Source of the DNA: Ruminococcus flavefaciens
Lineage (GTDB): Bacteria > Bacillota > Clostridia > Oscillospirales > Ruminococcaceae
NCBI GenBank assembly: GCA_015067005.1
Contig: SVNH01000014.1
Location: 27,534-91,533 of the forward strand
Length of the DNA stretch: 64,000 nucleotides
Direction of reading: 5' to 3'
Part shown: positions 24,360 through 33,110 of the stretch, one piece after another
How positions within the stretch are numbered: the first letter of the stretch is position 1
How the letters are laid out: each line of letters starts with the position of its first letter
Translations under genes and position numbers: made by a program
The notes under the pieces: generated by a model
The model's database searches: none
What the model saw: only the letters and a program-made list of their open reading frames with translations
What the model was told of the DNA's origin: nothing

Positions 24360-25940
24360 TCACTCTTCGACTTTCCAGTCAGCAAGTATCCTTTTCTCAG
24401 AATCGAATGAAACGCCGATCTTGTAGAGTTTTCTGCTGTCAGCAGCGAAGGGAAGCGTATAGTCCTTGTCATTTATTTGCTGCAATGCTTTTTCGGCACT
24501 TTCATCGCGTTTGAACTCGAACAGGTATATGAAATCTCTTGTCATTACACGGCAGTCAATACGACCGGAGAATGTGTGCATTTCGCAATCGGTAAATTGT
24601 CCGAGAAGCGTGAATATGAGATATATCACGGTCTGAAAGTAATGCTCGAATGGAGCTTCTGATGAGGTATAGGTTATCCGGGCAAAGATTGCTGTAAGAA
24701 AGTTCCTTATGTCATCAAGTTCGCCTTTTTCGATTCGCTCTTCAAGAGTAAAGATATCCAAACCATTTGTCTCAGACGCATCATGCACATAAGCAGGCAG
24801 AAGACTGTTAAGCATACCATACTCGACTTCTTCATTAGGAAAAGCAAGTGTATATCGGCGTAGTCTACTATTATAATCAGCAATCGTGAGATAGCCGGAC
24901 TGATACAAAAGCGGAGTCAGAGATAGGTTATCTCCGGTATAGTCCTGTAAAACATTTTCGGTGGCATATATCGTTTTATTGACAAATCTTCGTAAATCGA
25001 CCCCCTTATCACGAAGCTGCTTCACAAGAAATGTCGGAGTTCCGGATGCAAACCAGTATGAGCCGAACTCCTTGTCGCTGAAAGCATTAATAAGACCGAA
25101 CGGGTTATAGACATTCACTCCGTTGTGGTGAAAACGATAACCGTCATACTGCTTTTTCAGCATAGTCAGGCATTCTTCTTCGGTTAAGCCGTTCTTTTGC
25201 GCCATAGCAGTTATCTCAGGAGCAAAGTTCTCTCTGAGTTCAGATTCGGTAATTCCGCATATTCCGGAAAACTCTTCATTCAGTGATATATCTTTTAACT
25301 GGTTAAGATCGCTGAAAATGCTGACCTTATGGAATTTAGTCACGCCTGTTATAAACACAAAGCGAATATATTCATCGCAGCTTTTCAGGTTGCTGAAAAA
25401 GCCCTTGAATACTGCCTTGTTATGCTCCTGCATCTCAGGCTTGTCAACAAGGTCGAGCAGAGGCTTGTCATACTCATCTACAAGTATGACGCATTGCAGC
25501 CCAGTCTTCTGATTGATTTTTATAAGGAGATTTTGAAAACGTCCTCCGAGAGTTTCACTGTTATCGGTGATATCGTAAAGCTCCTCCCACTGTTTTAAGC
25601 GGTTGACAAGAACATCTTCAACAGGGGTCGTGCTATAATTCTCGCCATTGAAATCGAAGTATAGTACCGGATACTGCTTCCACGCATCTTTGTTATCTGC
25701 TTCAAGTTTTTCTATTGCCAGTCCCTTGAACAGTTCCTTCTTACCTTCCCAATAAGCTCGAAGAGTTGAAAGGAGCAGGCTTTTTCCAAAACGTCTGGGA
25801 CGGCTCAGAAAAAAAGGCGTAACTTCATGCACTAACTTGTATACATACTCAGTTTTATCAACATAAACAGCATTAAAATCTCTCAGCTTTTCAAAACTCT
25901 GTACGCCGACAGGCAATATTCTTTTTGGAGATGTATTCAT
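24360..25940 (-). CDS. AAA-ATPase-like / PD-(D/E)XK nuclease superfamily protein (second copy)
   Basis: The 526-residue protein belongs to the same family as 16752-18359 but is clearly diverged. The N-terminal domain has RILPVGVQSFEKLR, NAVYVDKTEYVYKLV, the P-loop FFLSRPRRFGKSLLLSTL and CVILVDEYDKPLLD. The C-terminal nuclease-like core is GRIDCRVMTRDFIYLFEFKRD (D, then E-x-K). The canonical N-terminus MNTSPKRILPVG starts at 25940, preceded by GGGAGG; the 28 extra residues in the ORF track are upstream DNA. Function is uncertain; such genes multiply in gut anaerobes. Confidence 0.88.
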   Translation of the reverse strand: MNTSPKRILPVGVQSFEKLRDFNAVYVDKTEYVYKLVHEVTPFFLSRPRRFGKSLLLSTLRAYWEGKKELFKGLAIEKLEADNKDAWKQYPVLYFDFNGENYSTTPVEDVLVNRLKQWEELYDITDNSETLGGRFQNLLIKINQKTGLQCVILVDEYDKPLLDLVDKPEMQEHNKAVFKGFFSNLKSCDEYIRFVFITGVTKFHKVSIFSDLNQLKDISLNEEFSGICGITESELRENFAPEITAMAQKNGLTEEECLTMLKKQYDGYRFHHNGVNVYNPFGLINAFSDKEFGSYWFASGTPTFLVKQLRDKGVDLRRFVNKTIYATENVLQDYTGDNLSLTPLLYQSGYLTIADYNSRLRRYTLAFPNEEVEYGMLNSLLPAYVHDASETNGLDIFTLEERIEKGELDDIRNFLTAIFARITYTSSEAPFEHYFQTVIYLIFTLLGQFTDCEMHTFSGRIDCRVMTRDFIYLFEFKRDESAEKALQQINDKDYTLPFAADSRKLYKIGVSFDSEKRILADWKVEE

Positions 25941-26120
25941 AATAGCCTCCCATTTTTTTGTAGTCCATACTACTTTAATTATATTATACGATAAAAACAA
26001 ACCTATTTCAAGATGTCCGAGCAATTTTTATTTAACGTACTATTATTATTGACCGCACTGAAGCATTGGCAATACAAAGTTCTGTATGCTGCCCTCCCCA
26101 TTCATGTACAACATTAATAT

Positions 26121-26723
26121 TGTAATAAACTTCAATACCCGGTTAATATAAAAAAACCTAACGCTAAACTCGCCAAGGTCATCATTTCACAACTCGGTGG
26201 TCCGGACGGTGAACTCGCAGCCTCTCTCAGATACCTCAATCAGCGCTATGCAATGCCATATGCTGAGGTGAAAGGTCTGCTTACTGATATCGGAACAGAA
26301 GAGCTTGCTCACGTTGAAATGATCTCAGCAATACTATATCAGCTGACAAAAGACCTTTCAATTGATGAAATTAAGTCCAGTGGTTTCGATACCTATTTCG
26401 TGGATCACACTACCGGTATTTACCCTATTGCAGCTTCCGGAACACCTTTTACAGCTGCTTATTTCCAATCTAAAGGAGACATCATCACAGACCTTACCGA
26501 AAATATGGCTGCCGAACAGAAAGCCCGCACGACCTATGACAATATTCTGCGTCTTGCAGACGATCCGGATGTACGTGATCCTATCCGCTTCCTTAGGCAG
26601 CGTGAAATCGTACACTTCCAGAGATTTGGCGAAGCACTCCGCATCGCACAGGATAATCTCGATTCCAAAAACTTCTACGCCTGCAATCCATCTTTTGACA
26701 AAAACTGCGGCAAACGCAGATAA
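26121..26723 (+). CDS. CotJC-type manganese catalase, start codon lost (probable pseudogene)
   Basis: The frame reads CNKLQYPVNIKKPNAKLAKV...GGPDGELAASLRYLNQRY, TEELAHVEM, NMAAEQKARTTYDN and QREIVHFQRFGEAL: the Glu and His ligands of a di-manganese catalase are all present, and homology runs to the stop. CotJC proteins are spore-coat or cytoplasmic peroxide scavengers. However, no ATG, GTG, TTG or CTG exists in frame before the internal ATG at 26253, an in-frame TAA lies at 26115, and no ribosome site is visible. Conserved sequence before 26253 shows the internal ATG is not the true start. A frame break in the first few codons (an ATG in another frame is at 26104) or a rearrangement is likely. 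Confidence 0.8.
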   Translation, partial: CNKLQYPVNIKKPNAKLAKVIISQLGGPDGELAASLRYLNQRYAMPYAEVKGLLTDIGTEELAHVEMISAILYQLTKDLSIDEIKSSGFDTYFVDHTTGIYPIAASGTPFTAAYFQSKGDIITDLTENMAAEQKARTTYDNILRLADDPDVRDPIRFLRQREIVHFQRFGEALRIAQDNLDSKNFYACNPSFDKNCGKRR

Positions 26724-26730
26724 CCATAGC

Positions 26731-26758
26731 GGCGGCTCTGAAAATGAGCCGCCGTTAA
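26731..26758 (+). terminator. Hairpin after the Mn catalase frame
   Basis: GGCGGCTC pairs with GAGCCGCC, just before the nadE promoter; T-run weak (GTTAATCTT). Confidence 0.55.
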
Positions 26759-26760
26759 TC

Positions 26761-26789
26761 TTGACAACAGCCCGGCAATGTGGTATCCT
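26761..26789 (+). promoter_or_regulatory. Promoter of nadE
   Basis: TTGACA, 17 bases, TATCCT; the leader is about 35 bases with ribosome site AGGAGG. Confidence 0.7.
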
Positions 26790-26831
26790 TAATATTGGAT
26801 CAAGCAATAATATTTCAGGAGGTCTGAAATC

Positions 26832-27584
26832 ATGTCATATGAATTTGATGCTAAAAAAGTTGCAGCAGAGGTCATCGAATGGGTCAGGGAGCAGTTTGCT
26901 CAGACCGCATCTCCGGAAACAAAAGCCGTAATAGGAATATCCGGCGGAAAAGACAGTTCTGTCGCAGCCGCAGTCTGCGTTAAAGCACTCGGCAAGGACA
27001 GAGTTATCGGCGTACTTATGCCACAAGGAGAGCAGTCCGATATAGCATACAGCCGTTTGCTGGTAGACACTCTCGGCATCAAGAGTTATACTATAAACAT
27101 CGGTGATACTGTTTCTGCATTCATGAATGAACTCAAAAAGCACATCGAGCCTTCAAATCAGGCTATCGTAAACACTCCGGCAAGAATACGCATGACCACA
27201 CTTTATGCTGTGGCAGCTTCGTGCGGCGGACGTGTCATAAACACCTGTAATCTCTCCGAAGACTGGGTAGGCTATTCAACAAAATACGGCGATGCTGCCG
27301 GTGATCTGTCGCCTCTTTCCGACCTTACAGTAACCGAGGTGCTCGCTGTCGGTGACGAACTCGGTCTGCCGAAGGAACTCGTACATAAAGTACCGACAGA
27401 CGGTCTCTGCGGTAAAACTGACGAAGAAAACCTCGGCTTCACATACGCTATGCTTGACACTTACATCCGCGGTCTTGACGACCTCAGCGGTCATCCGCAG
27501 ATAAAGGAAAAGATCGACCGTCTGCACAAAGCAAATCTCCATAAACTCAGACTTATGCCCAAATATGAGCAGAATAAATCATAA
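26832..27584 (+). CDS. nadE: NAD+ synthetase (ammonia-dependent type)
   Basis: The 250-residue protein has the adenylation P-loop IGISGGKDSSVAAAVC, followed by GVLMPQGEQSD, ARIRMTTLYAVAA, NLSEDWVGYSTKYGDAAGDLSPL and VPTDGLCGKTDEENLGFTY, all NadE marks. It amidates nicotinate adenine dinucleotide to NAD+ in the cytoplasm. The glutaminase (nitrilase) domain of the longer glutamine-dependent enzymes is absent, so free ammonia is the expected nitrogen donor. Its neighbour is glutamine synthetase. Confidence 0.96.
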   Translation: MSYEFDAKKVAAEVIEWVREQFAQTASPETKAVIGISGGKDSSVAAAVCVKALGKDRVIGVLMPQGEQSDIAYSRLLVDTLGIKSYTINIGDTVSAFMNELKKHIEPSNQAIVNTPARIRMTTLYAVAASCGGRVINTCNLSEDWVGYSTKYGDAAGDLSPLSDLTVTEVLAVGDELGLPKELVHKVPTDGLCGKTDEENLGFTYAMLDTYIRGLDDLSGHPQIKEKIDRLHKANLHKLRLMPKYEQNKS

Positions 27585-27596
27585 CTGCCAATACAC

Positions 27597-27621
27597 GCCG
27601 GACTTATGTCCGGCTTTTTTT
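27597..27621 (+). terminator. Terminator of nadE
   Basis: GCCGGAC-TTAT-GTCCGGC followed by TTTTTTT. Confidence 0.93.
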
Positions 27622-27630
27622 CTGTATCTA

Positions 27631-27659
27631 TTTACTTTTTCTTCAAATTGGTGTATAAT
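27631..27659 (+). promoter_or_regulatory. Promoter of glnA
   Basis: TTTACT, 17 bases, TATAAT; the leader would be only about 30 bases, too short for an ANTAR-type double-hairpin antiterminator. Confidence 0.65.
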
Positions 27660-27698
27660 TGATTTGATACTTAATGATATTTTTATGAGGTGACTCAA

Positions 27699-28991
27699 AT
27701 GAGCTTTTCTCCTAAAGAGATACTGAAATTCGTTGAGCAGAACGATGTCAAATTTATAAGGCTCACGTTTTCAGACGTTTCCGGAAGCCTGAAAAACGTG
27801 GCTATCATGCCGGACGAACTCCCACGCGCTTTTGAATACGGTATCCCTTTCGATGCTTCAAGCATTAGCGGCTGCCGTGAAGATATGCTGCTCGTTCCTG
27901 ATATTTCTACGCTGTCCGTACTTCCGTGGAGACCTAAATCAGGCAGAGTTGTACGCTTCTTCTGCTCGCTCAGAAATGCCGACGGCTCTGATTACCGCGG
28001 CGATATGCGTACAGAACTCACCAATTACATAAATTCACTGCGCCTTGACGGCTATTCATGCGAAATGGGTACTAAATGCGAATTCTACCTGTTTGATCTC
28101 GACGGTCACGGTCAGCCGACCAAAACTCCTCATGATAACGGCGGCTACCTTGATGTTGCACCGCTTGACAAGTGCGAAAACGCCCGCCGTGAAATCTGTC
28201 TTTCGCTCGAAGAAATGGGAATGCACCCGAAGAGCTCCTGCCATAAACACGGTCCGGCACAGAATGAGATAGATTTCCGCGAAAGTGAGCCTGTTACCGC
28301 TGCTGACAACATGGTACACTACAAGACTGTCGTTAAATCTATCGCTGCCCAGAACGGTCTGTTTGCGTCATTCATGCCAAAGCCTCTTCCTAACGAGCAC
28401 GGCAGCGCTCTGAGCATACTTCTCAGCATCAAAAAGAATGGCGAGCAGATCTTCGGCAGTTCTACCGAGGATATGTCCCACGAAGGAAAGTGCTTTATTT
28501 CCGGTGTTCTTGAACGTATACGCGAAATAACCGCCTTCCTCAACCCGACAACAAATTCCTATAAACGCTTTGGCATAGGTTATGCCCCAAAATACGTTGA
28601 CTGGAGTTTCGAGAACCGCTCTCAGCTGATACGTATTCCGCGTACCGCCGGACTTTCTCCGCGTATTGAGCTCCGCTCTGCTGATGCCTGCTGTAATCCC
28701 TATGTGACATTCCGTCTCATACTTGCTGCCGGTATCGAAGGTATACGCGCAAATGACTGCTCTCTGCTTGAGAGCACGATGAACCACAGTAAATCCACTG
28801 ATTTTGAACCTCTCCCCCACTCTCTTGAGGAAGCCTGCAAAATTGCTCAGCAAAGCGAGTTCGTCCGCAGGAATCTTCCCGATGAGATACTCTCCGATAT
28901 TTTCGCACAGCTCGAAAAGCAGATACAGGAGTACAACCTCGCCCGTAACAAGGACGAATTCGAGGAGAACTACTACTTTAAATTTGTCTGA
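27699..28991 (+). CDS. glnA: Glutamine synthetase, type I
   Basis: The 430-residue protein starts MSFSPKEILKFVEQNDVKFIRLTFSDVSG and shows GAFDASSISGC-like active-site loop residues (IPFDASSISGC), KCEFYLF, FMPKPLPNEHGSALSI, and NPTTNSYKRFGIGYAPKYVDW with the ATP-binding region and IELRSADACCNPY. It ligates ammonia to glutamate. It lacks the long insertion of GSI-beta enzymes, so it is GSI-alpha-like, and I see no adenylylation loop. The ATG at 27699 is preferred to the GTG at 27690, which lies inside GAGGTGA. An ANTAR regulator gene follows 13 bases downstream. Confidence 0.95.
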   Translation: MSFSPKEILKFVEQNDVKFIRLTFSDVSGSLKNVAIMPDELPRAFEYGIPFDASSISGCREDMLLVPDISTLSVLPWRPKSGRVVRFFCSLRNADGSDYRGDMRTELTNYINSLRLDGYSCEMGTKCEFYLFDLDGHGQPTKTPHDNGGYLDVAPLDKCENARREICLSLEEMGMHPKSSCHKHGPAQNEIDFRESEPVTAADNMVHYKTVVKSIAAQNGLFASFMPKPLPNEHGSALSILLSIKKNGEQIFGSSTEDMSHEGKCFISGVLERIREITAFLNPTTNSYKRFGIGYAPKYVDWSFENRSQLIRIPRTAGLSPRIELRSADACCNPYVTFRLILAAGIEGIRANDCSLLESTMNHSKSTDFEPLPHSLEEACKIAQQSEFVRRNLPDEILSDIFAQLEKQIQEYNLARNKDEFEENYYFKFV

Positions 28992-29004
28992 GGACTGATC
29001 TTCT

Positions 29005-29577
29005 ATGAACAGAGCTTTGATAGTTACTTCATCACAAGAAAGCGCCGATATGCTCCAACAGATACTCTCCGCCGAGGGCTACGGCATCATAGCTGTTGCA
29101 AGATCCGGCAGCGAGGCACGAAGGCTCGTTGTCAGCGATACCGAACCTGAACTCGTTATAATCAACTCACCGCTTTCTGACGAATTCGGTCAGGAACTTG
29201 CTGTGATGATAACAGAGAATACTTCCGCCGGAATAATACTCATCTGCCGGAATGACATTGCAGACGATATTGCAGATAAAGTCTCCGATAGCGGTGTTTG
29301 TGTAGTTCCGAAGCCGGTAAACCGGCAGCTTCTCAGCCGCTCGGTAAAGCTTATCACAGCTACACGTACACGTATGATGGGGCTGAAAAAAGAAAACGCC
29401 GATCTCCTTACCAAGATCGACGAAATGCGGCTTATCAACCGCGCTAAGTGTACCCTCATGCAGTACCTGAAATTTACTGAGCCCCAGGCACATAAGTACA
29501 TTGAAAAACAAGCTATGAATACCCGTCAGACGCGCCGTGAAGTCGCAATGAGAATACTTGCCACGTATGAACGCTGA
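29005..29577 (+). CDS. ANTAR-domain response regulator with degenerate receiver
   Basis: Residues 1-120 of 190 have a receiver fold (RALIVTSSQESADMLQQILS). The acidic pair after strand 1 is replaced by Ser-Ser, and the phospho-acceptor Asp appears as Asn (LVIINSPLSDEFG); the Lys of VVPKP remains. Residues 130-190 are the ANTAR RNA-binding domain (RLINRAKCTLMQYLKFTEPQAHKYIEKQAM...RREVAMRIL). ANTAR proteins antiterminate nitrogen genes by binding paired hexaloop hairpins. Co-transcription with glnA fits nitrogen control, but phosphorylation seems impossible, so the input would be a ligand or partner. Confidence 0.9.
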   Translation: MNRALIVTSSQESADMLQQILSAEGYGIIAVARSGSEARRLVVSDTEPELVIINSPLSDEFGQELAVMITENTSAGIILICRNDIADDIADKVSDSGVCVVPKPVNRQLLSRSVKLITATRTRMMGLKKENADLLTKIDEMRLINRAKCTLMQYLKFTEPQAHKYIEKQAMNTRQTRREVAMRILATYER

Positions 29578-29604
29578 GTGCGCTTCTGATCTATCTTACA
29601 TAAA

Positions 29605-29626
29605 AAGGACGGCAGCTGCCGTCCTT
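29605..29626. terminator. Bidirectional terminator (22-bp palindrome)
   Basis: AAGGACGGCAGCTGCCGTCCTT is fully self-complementary and lies between convergent genes. Confidence 0.8.
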
Positions 29627-29631
29627 AATTA

Positions 29632-30138
29632 TTACTTATTGTCTTTTTTGTCCTCTGCTTTTTCAGCAGCTTCTTCATCTTCTGAATCCTCGAAGTCCTC
29701 GATAGTGAGGTTATCGTAATCAAATTCAAGAAGCTCATTGCAATTAGGACAATTCATTGAACCCTCTTCGATCATGCCTTCATCAAGGAGAATCGTGTCT
29801 CCGCAGGTAGGGCAAGTAACCTCGTAGAGTTCATCATCATCGTCGTCGAAATCGTAATCATCGTCCCAGTCATCGTCGTCGCAGTTATCGCAATCGCCGT
29901 CGCACTCATCGCACTCATCATCGTAGAAGTCGTCCTCTACTGCGCCGAGATCCTCATCGAGGATGTCGCAGAGTTCTGTGAGTTCGTCGACCTGAGACTG
30001 AAGATCCTCAACATACATTACAAGCTCCTGCATGACCTCAGACATCTGAAGCAGTGCCTTGCCTTCCTTAGTAGTATTATCTACCTCAAGACCGTCAAGG
30101 AGTCCCTGTAAATAAGACATTTTTTCAGTAAGCTTCAT
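29632..30138 (-). CDS. CD1247-type N-terminal domain protein with acidic region and zinc ribbon
   Basis: Residues 1-65 of 168 (MKLTEKMSYLQGLLDGLEVD, then a helix EVMQELVMYVEDLQSQVDELTE) match the CD1247 N-terminal domain found across Clostridia. The middle is a run of Asp with scattered Cys pairs (YDDECDECDGDCDNC), which may bind metal. A zinc ribbon follows, with VTCPTCGDTILL and MNCPNCNELLEFD, and then an acidic tail. No function is known. The start is the ATG at 30138 behind AGGAGGG; the track start at 30171 is too far upstream. It follows efp in the same direction. Confidence 0.85.
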   Translation of the reverse strand: MKLTEKMSYLQGLLDGLEVDNTTKEGKALLQMSEVMQELVMYVEDLQSQVDELTELCDILDEDLGAVEDDFYDDECDECDGDCDNCDDDDWDDDYDFDDDDDELYEVTCPTCGDTILLDEGMIEEGSMNCPNCNELLEFDYDNLTIEDFEDSEDEEAAEKAEDKKDNK

Positions 30139-30171
30139 AATAAGCCCTCCTATATCCTGAACTGTCGGCAA

Positions 30172-30729
30172 TTATGCTCTTGACATATACTCGCCGGTTC
30201 TTGTATCTACCTGGATCTTCTCACCTTCATTGATGAAGAGCGGAACCTTGATCTCAGCGCCTGTTTCGAGTGTTGCAGGCTTTGTTGCGTTAGTAGCTGT
30301 ATCGCCCTTGAAGCCAGGATCTGTCTGAGTTACAACGAGTTCTACGAAGTTTGGCGGTTCAACACCGAAAACGCTTCCCTTGTATGAGAGTACCTTACAG
30401 ATCATCTCTTCCTTAACGAACTTGAAGCTGTCGCCAAGCTTGTCAGCGCTGATCGGAACCTGCTCATAGGACTCAAGATCCATGAAGTAGTAAAGGTCGC
30501 CGTCGTTGTAGCTATACTGCATATCCTTTCTCTCAACGAAAGCTGTCGGGAACTTAGCTGTCGGGTTGAAAGAAGTTTCAACAACTGAACCTGTGATAAC
30601 GTTCTTGTATTTTGTTCTTACAAAAGCAGCGCCCTTACCTGGCTTAACGTGCTGGAATTCAATAACCTGAACGACCTGTCCGTCAAGTTCAAAAGTAACG
30701 CCGTTTCTGAAATCTCCTGCTGAAATCAT
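30172..30729 (-). CDS. efp: Translation elongation factor P
   Basis: The 185-residue protein has the three-barrel layout of [43 protein letters not shown], with the tip loop PGKGA containing the lysine (about residue 32) that is modified in many bacteria, then [15 protein letters not shown] and the C-terminal [20 protein letters not shown]...[15 protein letters not shown] relieves ribosome stalling at proline runs. GGAGGT precedes the ATG. No modification enzyme is in the window. Confidence 0.98.
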   Translation of the reverse strand: MISAGDFRNGVTFELDGQVVQVIEFQHVKPGKGAAFVRTKYKNVITGSVVETSFNPTAKFPTAFVERKDMQYSYNDGDLYYFMDLESYEQVPISADKLGDSFKFVKEEMICKVLSYKGSVFGVEPPNFVELVVTQTDPGFKGDTATNATKPATLETGAEIKVPLFINEGEKIQVDTRTGEYMSRA

Positions 30730-30813
30730 TATAAATACCTCCGTATTTTTTCAATATAATATACTTTATTTTACCACATTTCAAGACTTATTGCAATACC
30801 TAAAACGTGATAA

Positions 30814-31878
30814 TTATAAAGATATAAGATTTTTTGCACATTTTGTCAGATTTTCACATCCGTTTTCAGTTAATATGACAAAATCTTCAATTCTTACTCC
30901 AAATTTGCCTGCAATATATATTCCCGGTTCAATTGTTACTACCGCACCTGCCGGCAAGGTCAGCTTATAATTCGGAGAGGCGTTCGGTTTCTCATGTATT
31001 TCAAGTCCGACTCCGTGACCGAGAGAGTGTCCGAAACATTCACCGTAGCCGTTTTCGACAATAATGCTCCTCGAAGCATTGTCAAGCGCCTCACCGGTAA
31101 TACCTGCTTCAGCCGCTTCGATACCAGCCTTCTGCGCCTCAAGGACAATACTGTATACCTTACGCATATCATCATCAGGCTCACCAACACAGATAGTCCT
31201 CGTCATATCGCTGTGATAGCCGTTCCATACTGCACCGAAGTCCATGAGCACGAATTCTCCGCGCTGTATCTTCTTGTCGGAAGGAACGCCGTGCGGCATG
31301 GAAGTATTCGTTCCGGAAAGCACTATCGTCTCAAACGAGAGATCCTCTGCGCCGTTCTCAAACATAAGCCGGTTAAGTTCAAGAGCAGTTTCACGTTCGG
31401 TCACGCCTTCCCGAATGAACGGAAGCAGCTGTTCAAAGGCAGTCTCAGCGATCTCCTGAGCTCTGCGTATACACGCTATCTCGTCTGCGTCCTTCACCAT
31501 TCTCATGTCCGCGATGGCATTGCTGAGCGCATCAGAGCTGTCTATCTCATATTCTCTCAGAAAATGCTGATATGTGTTGAGTTCCTTGACAGTCATCGTC
31601 TCGGACTCTATCGCTATCGACGCAGCCTCGTGCTTTTTAAGGAGTTCACTCAGCTGAGGATAAAGTCGCTTCATTTCGAGCACCTCAGCCTCCCTGACCG
31701 TCGCACGGGCTTTTTCGATATACCGGAAGTCTATCAGCAGATATGCCTTATCTCTGAAAGCCGCAATAACTCCTGCCGACGACTTCATCCCTGTAAAATA
31801 CCTTCGGTTGACATCAGACGTTATGAGAATGCAGTCAGCGCCGGTATAATGCTCAAATAGTCTTTCAAGTCTTGTCAA
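30814..31878 (-). CDS. M24 family metallopeptidase (Xaa-Pro aminopeptidase/dipeptidase)
   Basis: The 354-residue protein has a creatinase-type N-terminal domain (DCILITSDVNRRYFTGM...YLLIDFRYIEKA) and a pita-bread M24 domain: FVLMDFGAVWNGYHSDMTRTICVG with two metal-binding Asp, GHSLGHGVGLEIHEKP with a metal His, TIEPGIYI and VRIEDFVI with the two Glu. It removes N-terminal residues before proline or splits X-Pro dipeptides. The track start at 31920 would overlap aroQ by 29 bases; TTG at 31878, eight bases after GAGGGGG, fits better. Upstream of efp and after aroQ, as in many Firmicutes. Confidence 0.92.
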   Translation of the reverse strand: MTRLERLFEHYTGADCILITSDVNRRYFTGMKSSAGVIAAFRDKAYLLIDFRYIEKARATVREAEVLEMKRLYPQLSELLKKHEAASIAIESETMTVKELNTYQHFLREYEIDSSDALSNAIADMRMVKDADEIACIRRAQEIAETAFEQLLPFIREGVTERETALELNRLMFENGAEDLSFETIVLSGTNTSMPHGVPSDKKIQRGEFVLMDFGAVWNGYHSDMTRTICVGEPDDDMRKVYSIVLEAQKAGIEAAEAGITGEALDNASRSIIVENGYGECFGHSLGHGVGLEIHEKPNASPNYKLTLPAGAVVTIEPGIYIAGKFGVRIEDFVILTENGCENLTKCAKNLISL

Positions 31879-31891
31879 AACGTGCGCCCCC

Positions 31892-32323
31892 TCAGAGCTC
31901 GGCAAGTGCCTGTACTGCAAGGTAGTAGCTTATAGCGCCGAATCCGCAGATCGTACCGCGGCAAACCTCAGAAATAACGGAATTTGCACGGAATGCGTCT
32001 CTTGCAAAGACGTTGCTGATATGCACCTCAATGACAGGTATCTTTATAGCCGCAATAGCGTCTCTGATAGCGTAGCTGTAATGTGTATATGCGCCTGCAT
32101 TGAGGATAACACCATCAAAAGATGTCCTTGCAGCGTGAAGCTTATCTATGATAGCGCCCTCATGATTGGACTGGAATATCTCGCACTGCATCCCCTGTTC
32201 TTTTGCGCGTTCAATGATATTATCGTTGAGCGTATCTATGGTCATATTTCCGTAAACTCCCGGTTCACGCTCACCGAGAAGATTGAGGTTCGGACCGTGT
32301 ATAACAAGTATTTTCTTAATCAT
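31892..32323 (-). CDS. aroQ: 3-dehydroquinate dehydratase, type II
   Basis: At 143 residues it is the usual size. Motifs: ILVIHGPNLNLLGEREPGVYG with the catalytic Tyr, FQSNHEGAIIDKLH, VILNAGAYTHYSYAIRDAI, VEVHISN (as PVIEVHISNVFARDAFRANS) and ICGFGAISYYLA. It removes water from 3-dehydroquinate in the shikimate pathway. Its ATG overlaps the stop of the yqeG-like gene, so the two are coupled. Confidence 0.97.
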   Translation of the reverse strand: MIKKILVIHGPNLNLLGEREPGVYGNMTIDTLNDNIIERAKEQGMQCEIFQSNHEGAIIDKLHAARTSFDGVILNAGAYTHYSYAIRDAIAAIKIPVIEVHISNVFARDAFRANSVISEVCRGTICGFGAISYYLAVQALAEL

Positions 32324-32868
32324 AAGTTCAATGCCTTTCTATCATCTAAAAATCTCTTTGGCAGAAACGGCCTTTCGAGGACCCTTTTGAATCTTATAAA
32401 GCGGTGCTTTCTGCCTTCCGGTTTTATCGGTTTCACGTATATGGACGTAACTCCCGAAAAATTTGCGCCCCATATATCAGTGAAGAGCTGGTCGCCGACA
32501 GCAGCAGTCTCATCCGGCTGAAGCTCCATTAGTGCAAGTGCTTTCGTATACCCTCTGCGAAGCGGCTTACCGCAGTCGCAGAGACATTCTATGCCAAGTC
32601 TCTCAGCAAAGCTGATAACACGTTCTCCGTGGTTATTCGAGGCTATAACAAGGCGTACACCGTGCTTTTTCATATTCTCCGTCCACTCCGCAACACCCTT
32701 AGCAGGTACAGGATCATCGTGAACAGCAAGAGTATTATCAACATCAAGGATAAGTCCGCGGATATCATGCGCCGCAAGGAATTTCGGAGATATGCTCGTT
32801 ACTCTTCTGAAGGCGAAATCCACGCCGGTTTTTGTAAGTTTATGTCTTAAACTCAAGGTTACTGTCAA
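32320..32868 (-). CDS. YqeG family HAD-IIIA phosphatase
   Basis: The 182-residue protein has HAD motif I in RGLILDVDNTLAVHDD, motif II VRLVIASNNHGERVISFAE and the late acidic motif AAVGDQLFTDIWGAN. YqeG proteins are thought to act on a phosphorylated lipid or other phosphate ester. The start is uncertain: the TTG at 32868 lies very near GGAG, and another TTG is 12 bases downstream. The order yqeG-aroQ-pepQ-efp is a familiar Firmicutes cluster. Confidence 0.9.
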   Translation of the reverse strand: MTVTLSLRHKLTKTGVDFAFRRVTSISPKFLAAHDIRGLILDVDNTLAVHDDPVPAKGVAEWTENMKKHGVRLVIASNNHGERVISFAERLGIECLCDCGKPLRRGYTKALALMELQPDETAAVGDQLFTDIWGANFSGVTSIYVKPIKPEGRKHRFIRFKRVLERPFLPKRFLDDRKALNL

Positions 32869-32884
32869 CTCCGTTCAACAAATG

Positions 32885-32911
32885 AAAAAGCGAACCCGCA
32901 GGCCCGCTTTT
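32885..32911 (-). terminator. Terminator of rpsU
   Basis: On the minus strand AAAAGCG pairs with CGCTTTT around a GC-rich loop, followed by TC. Confidence 0.7.
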
Positions 32912-32936
32912 ATCAACATAAATTGTCATCGTAAGA

Positions 32937-33110
32937 TCAATACTTACGCTTACGAGCTGCCTCAGACTTCTTCTTACGCTTTACCGAAGGCTTCTCATAG
33001 TGTTCTCTCTTACGAACCTCAGCAATGACGCCATCCTTTGCACATGATCTCTTAAATCTCTTAAGAGCTGTATCCAAAGACTCGTTTTTGCCAACACGAA
33101 CTTCTGCCAC
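32937..33110 (-). CDS. rpsU: Ribosomal protein bS21
   Basis: The gene is too short for the ORF track. The minus strand reads GTG then [56 protein letters not shown]: bS21 over all 57 residues, with the usual very basic tail. It is part of the 30S subunit near the mRNA exit. The GTG start follows AGGGAGGGAAAGAA. It stands alone between its own promoter and terminator. Confidence 0.97.
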   Translation of the reverse strand: MAEVRVGKNESLDTALKRFKRSCAKDGVIAEVRKREHYEKPSVKRKKKSEAARKRKY

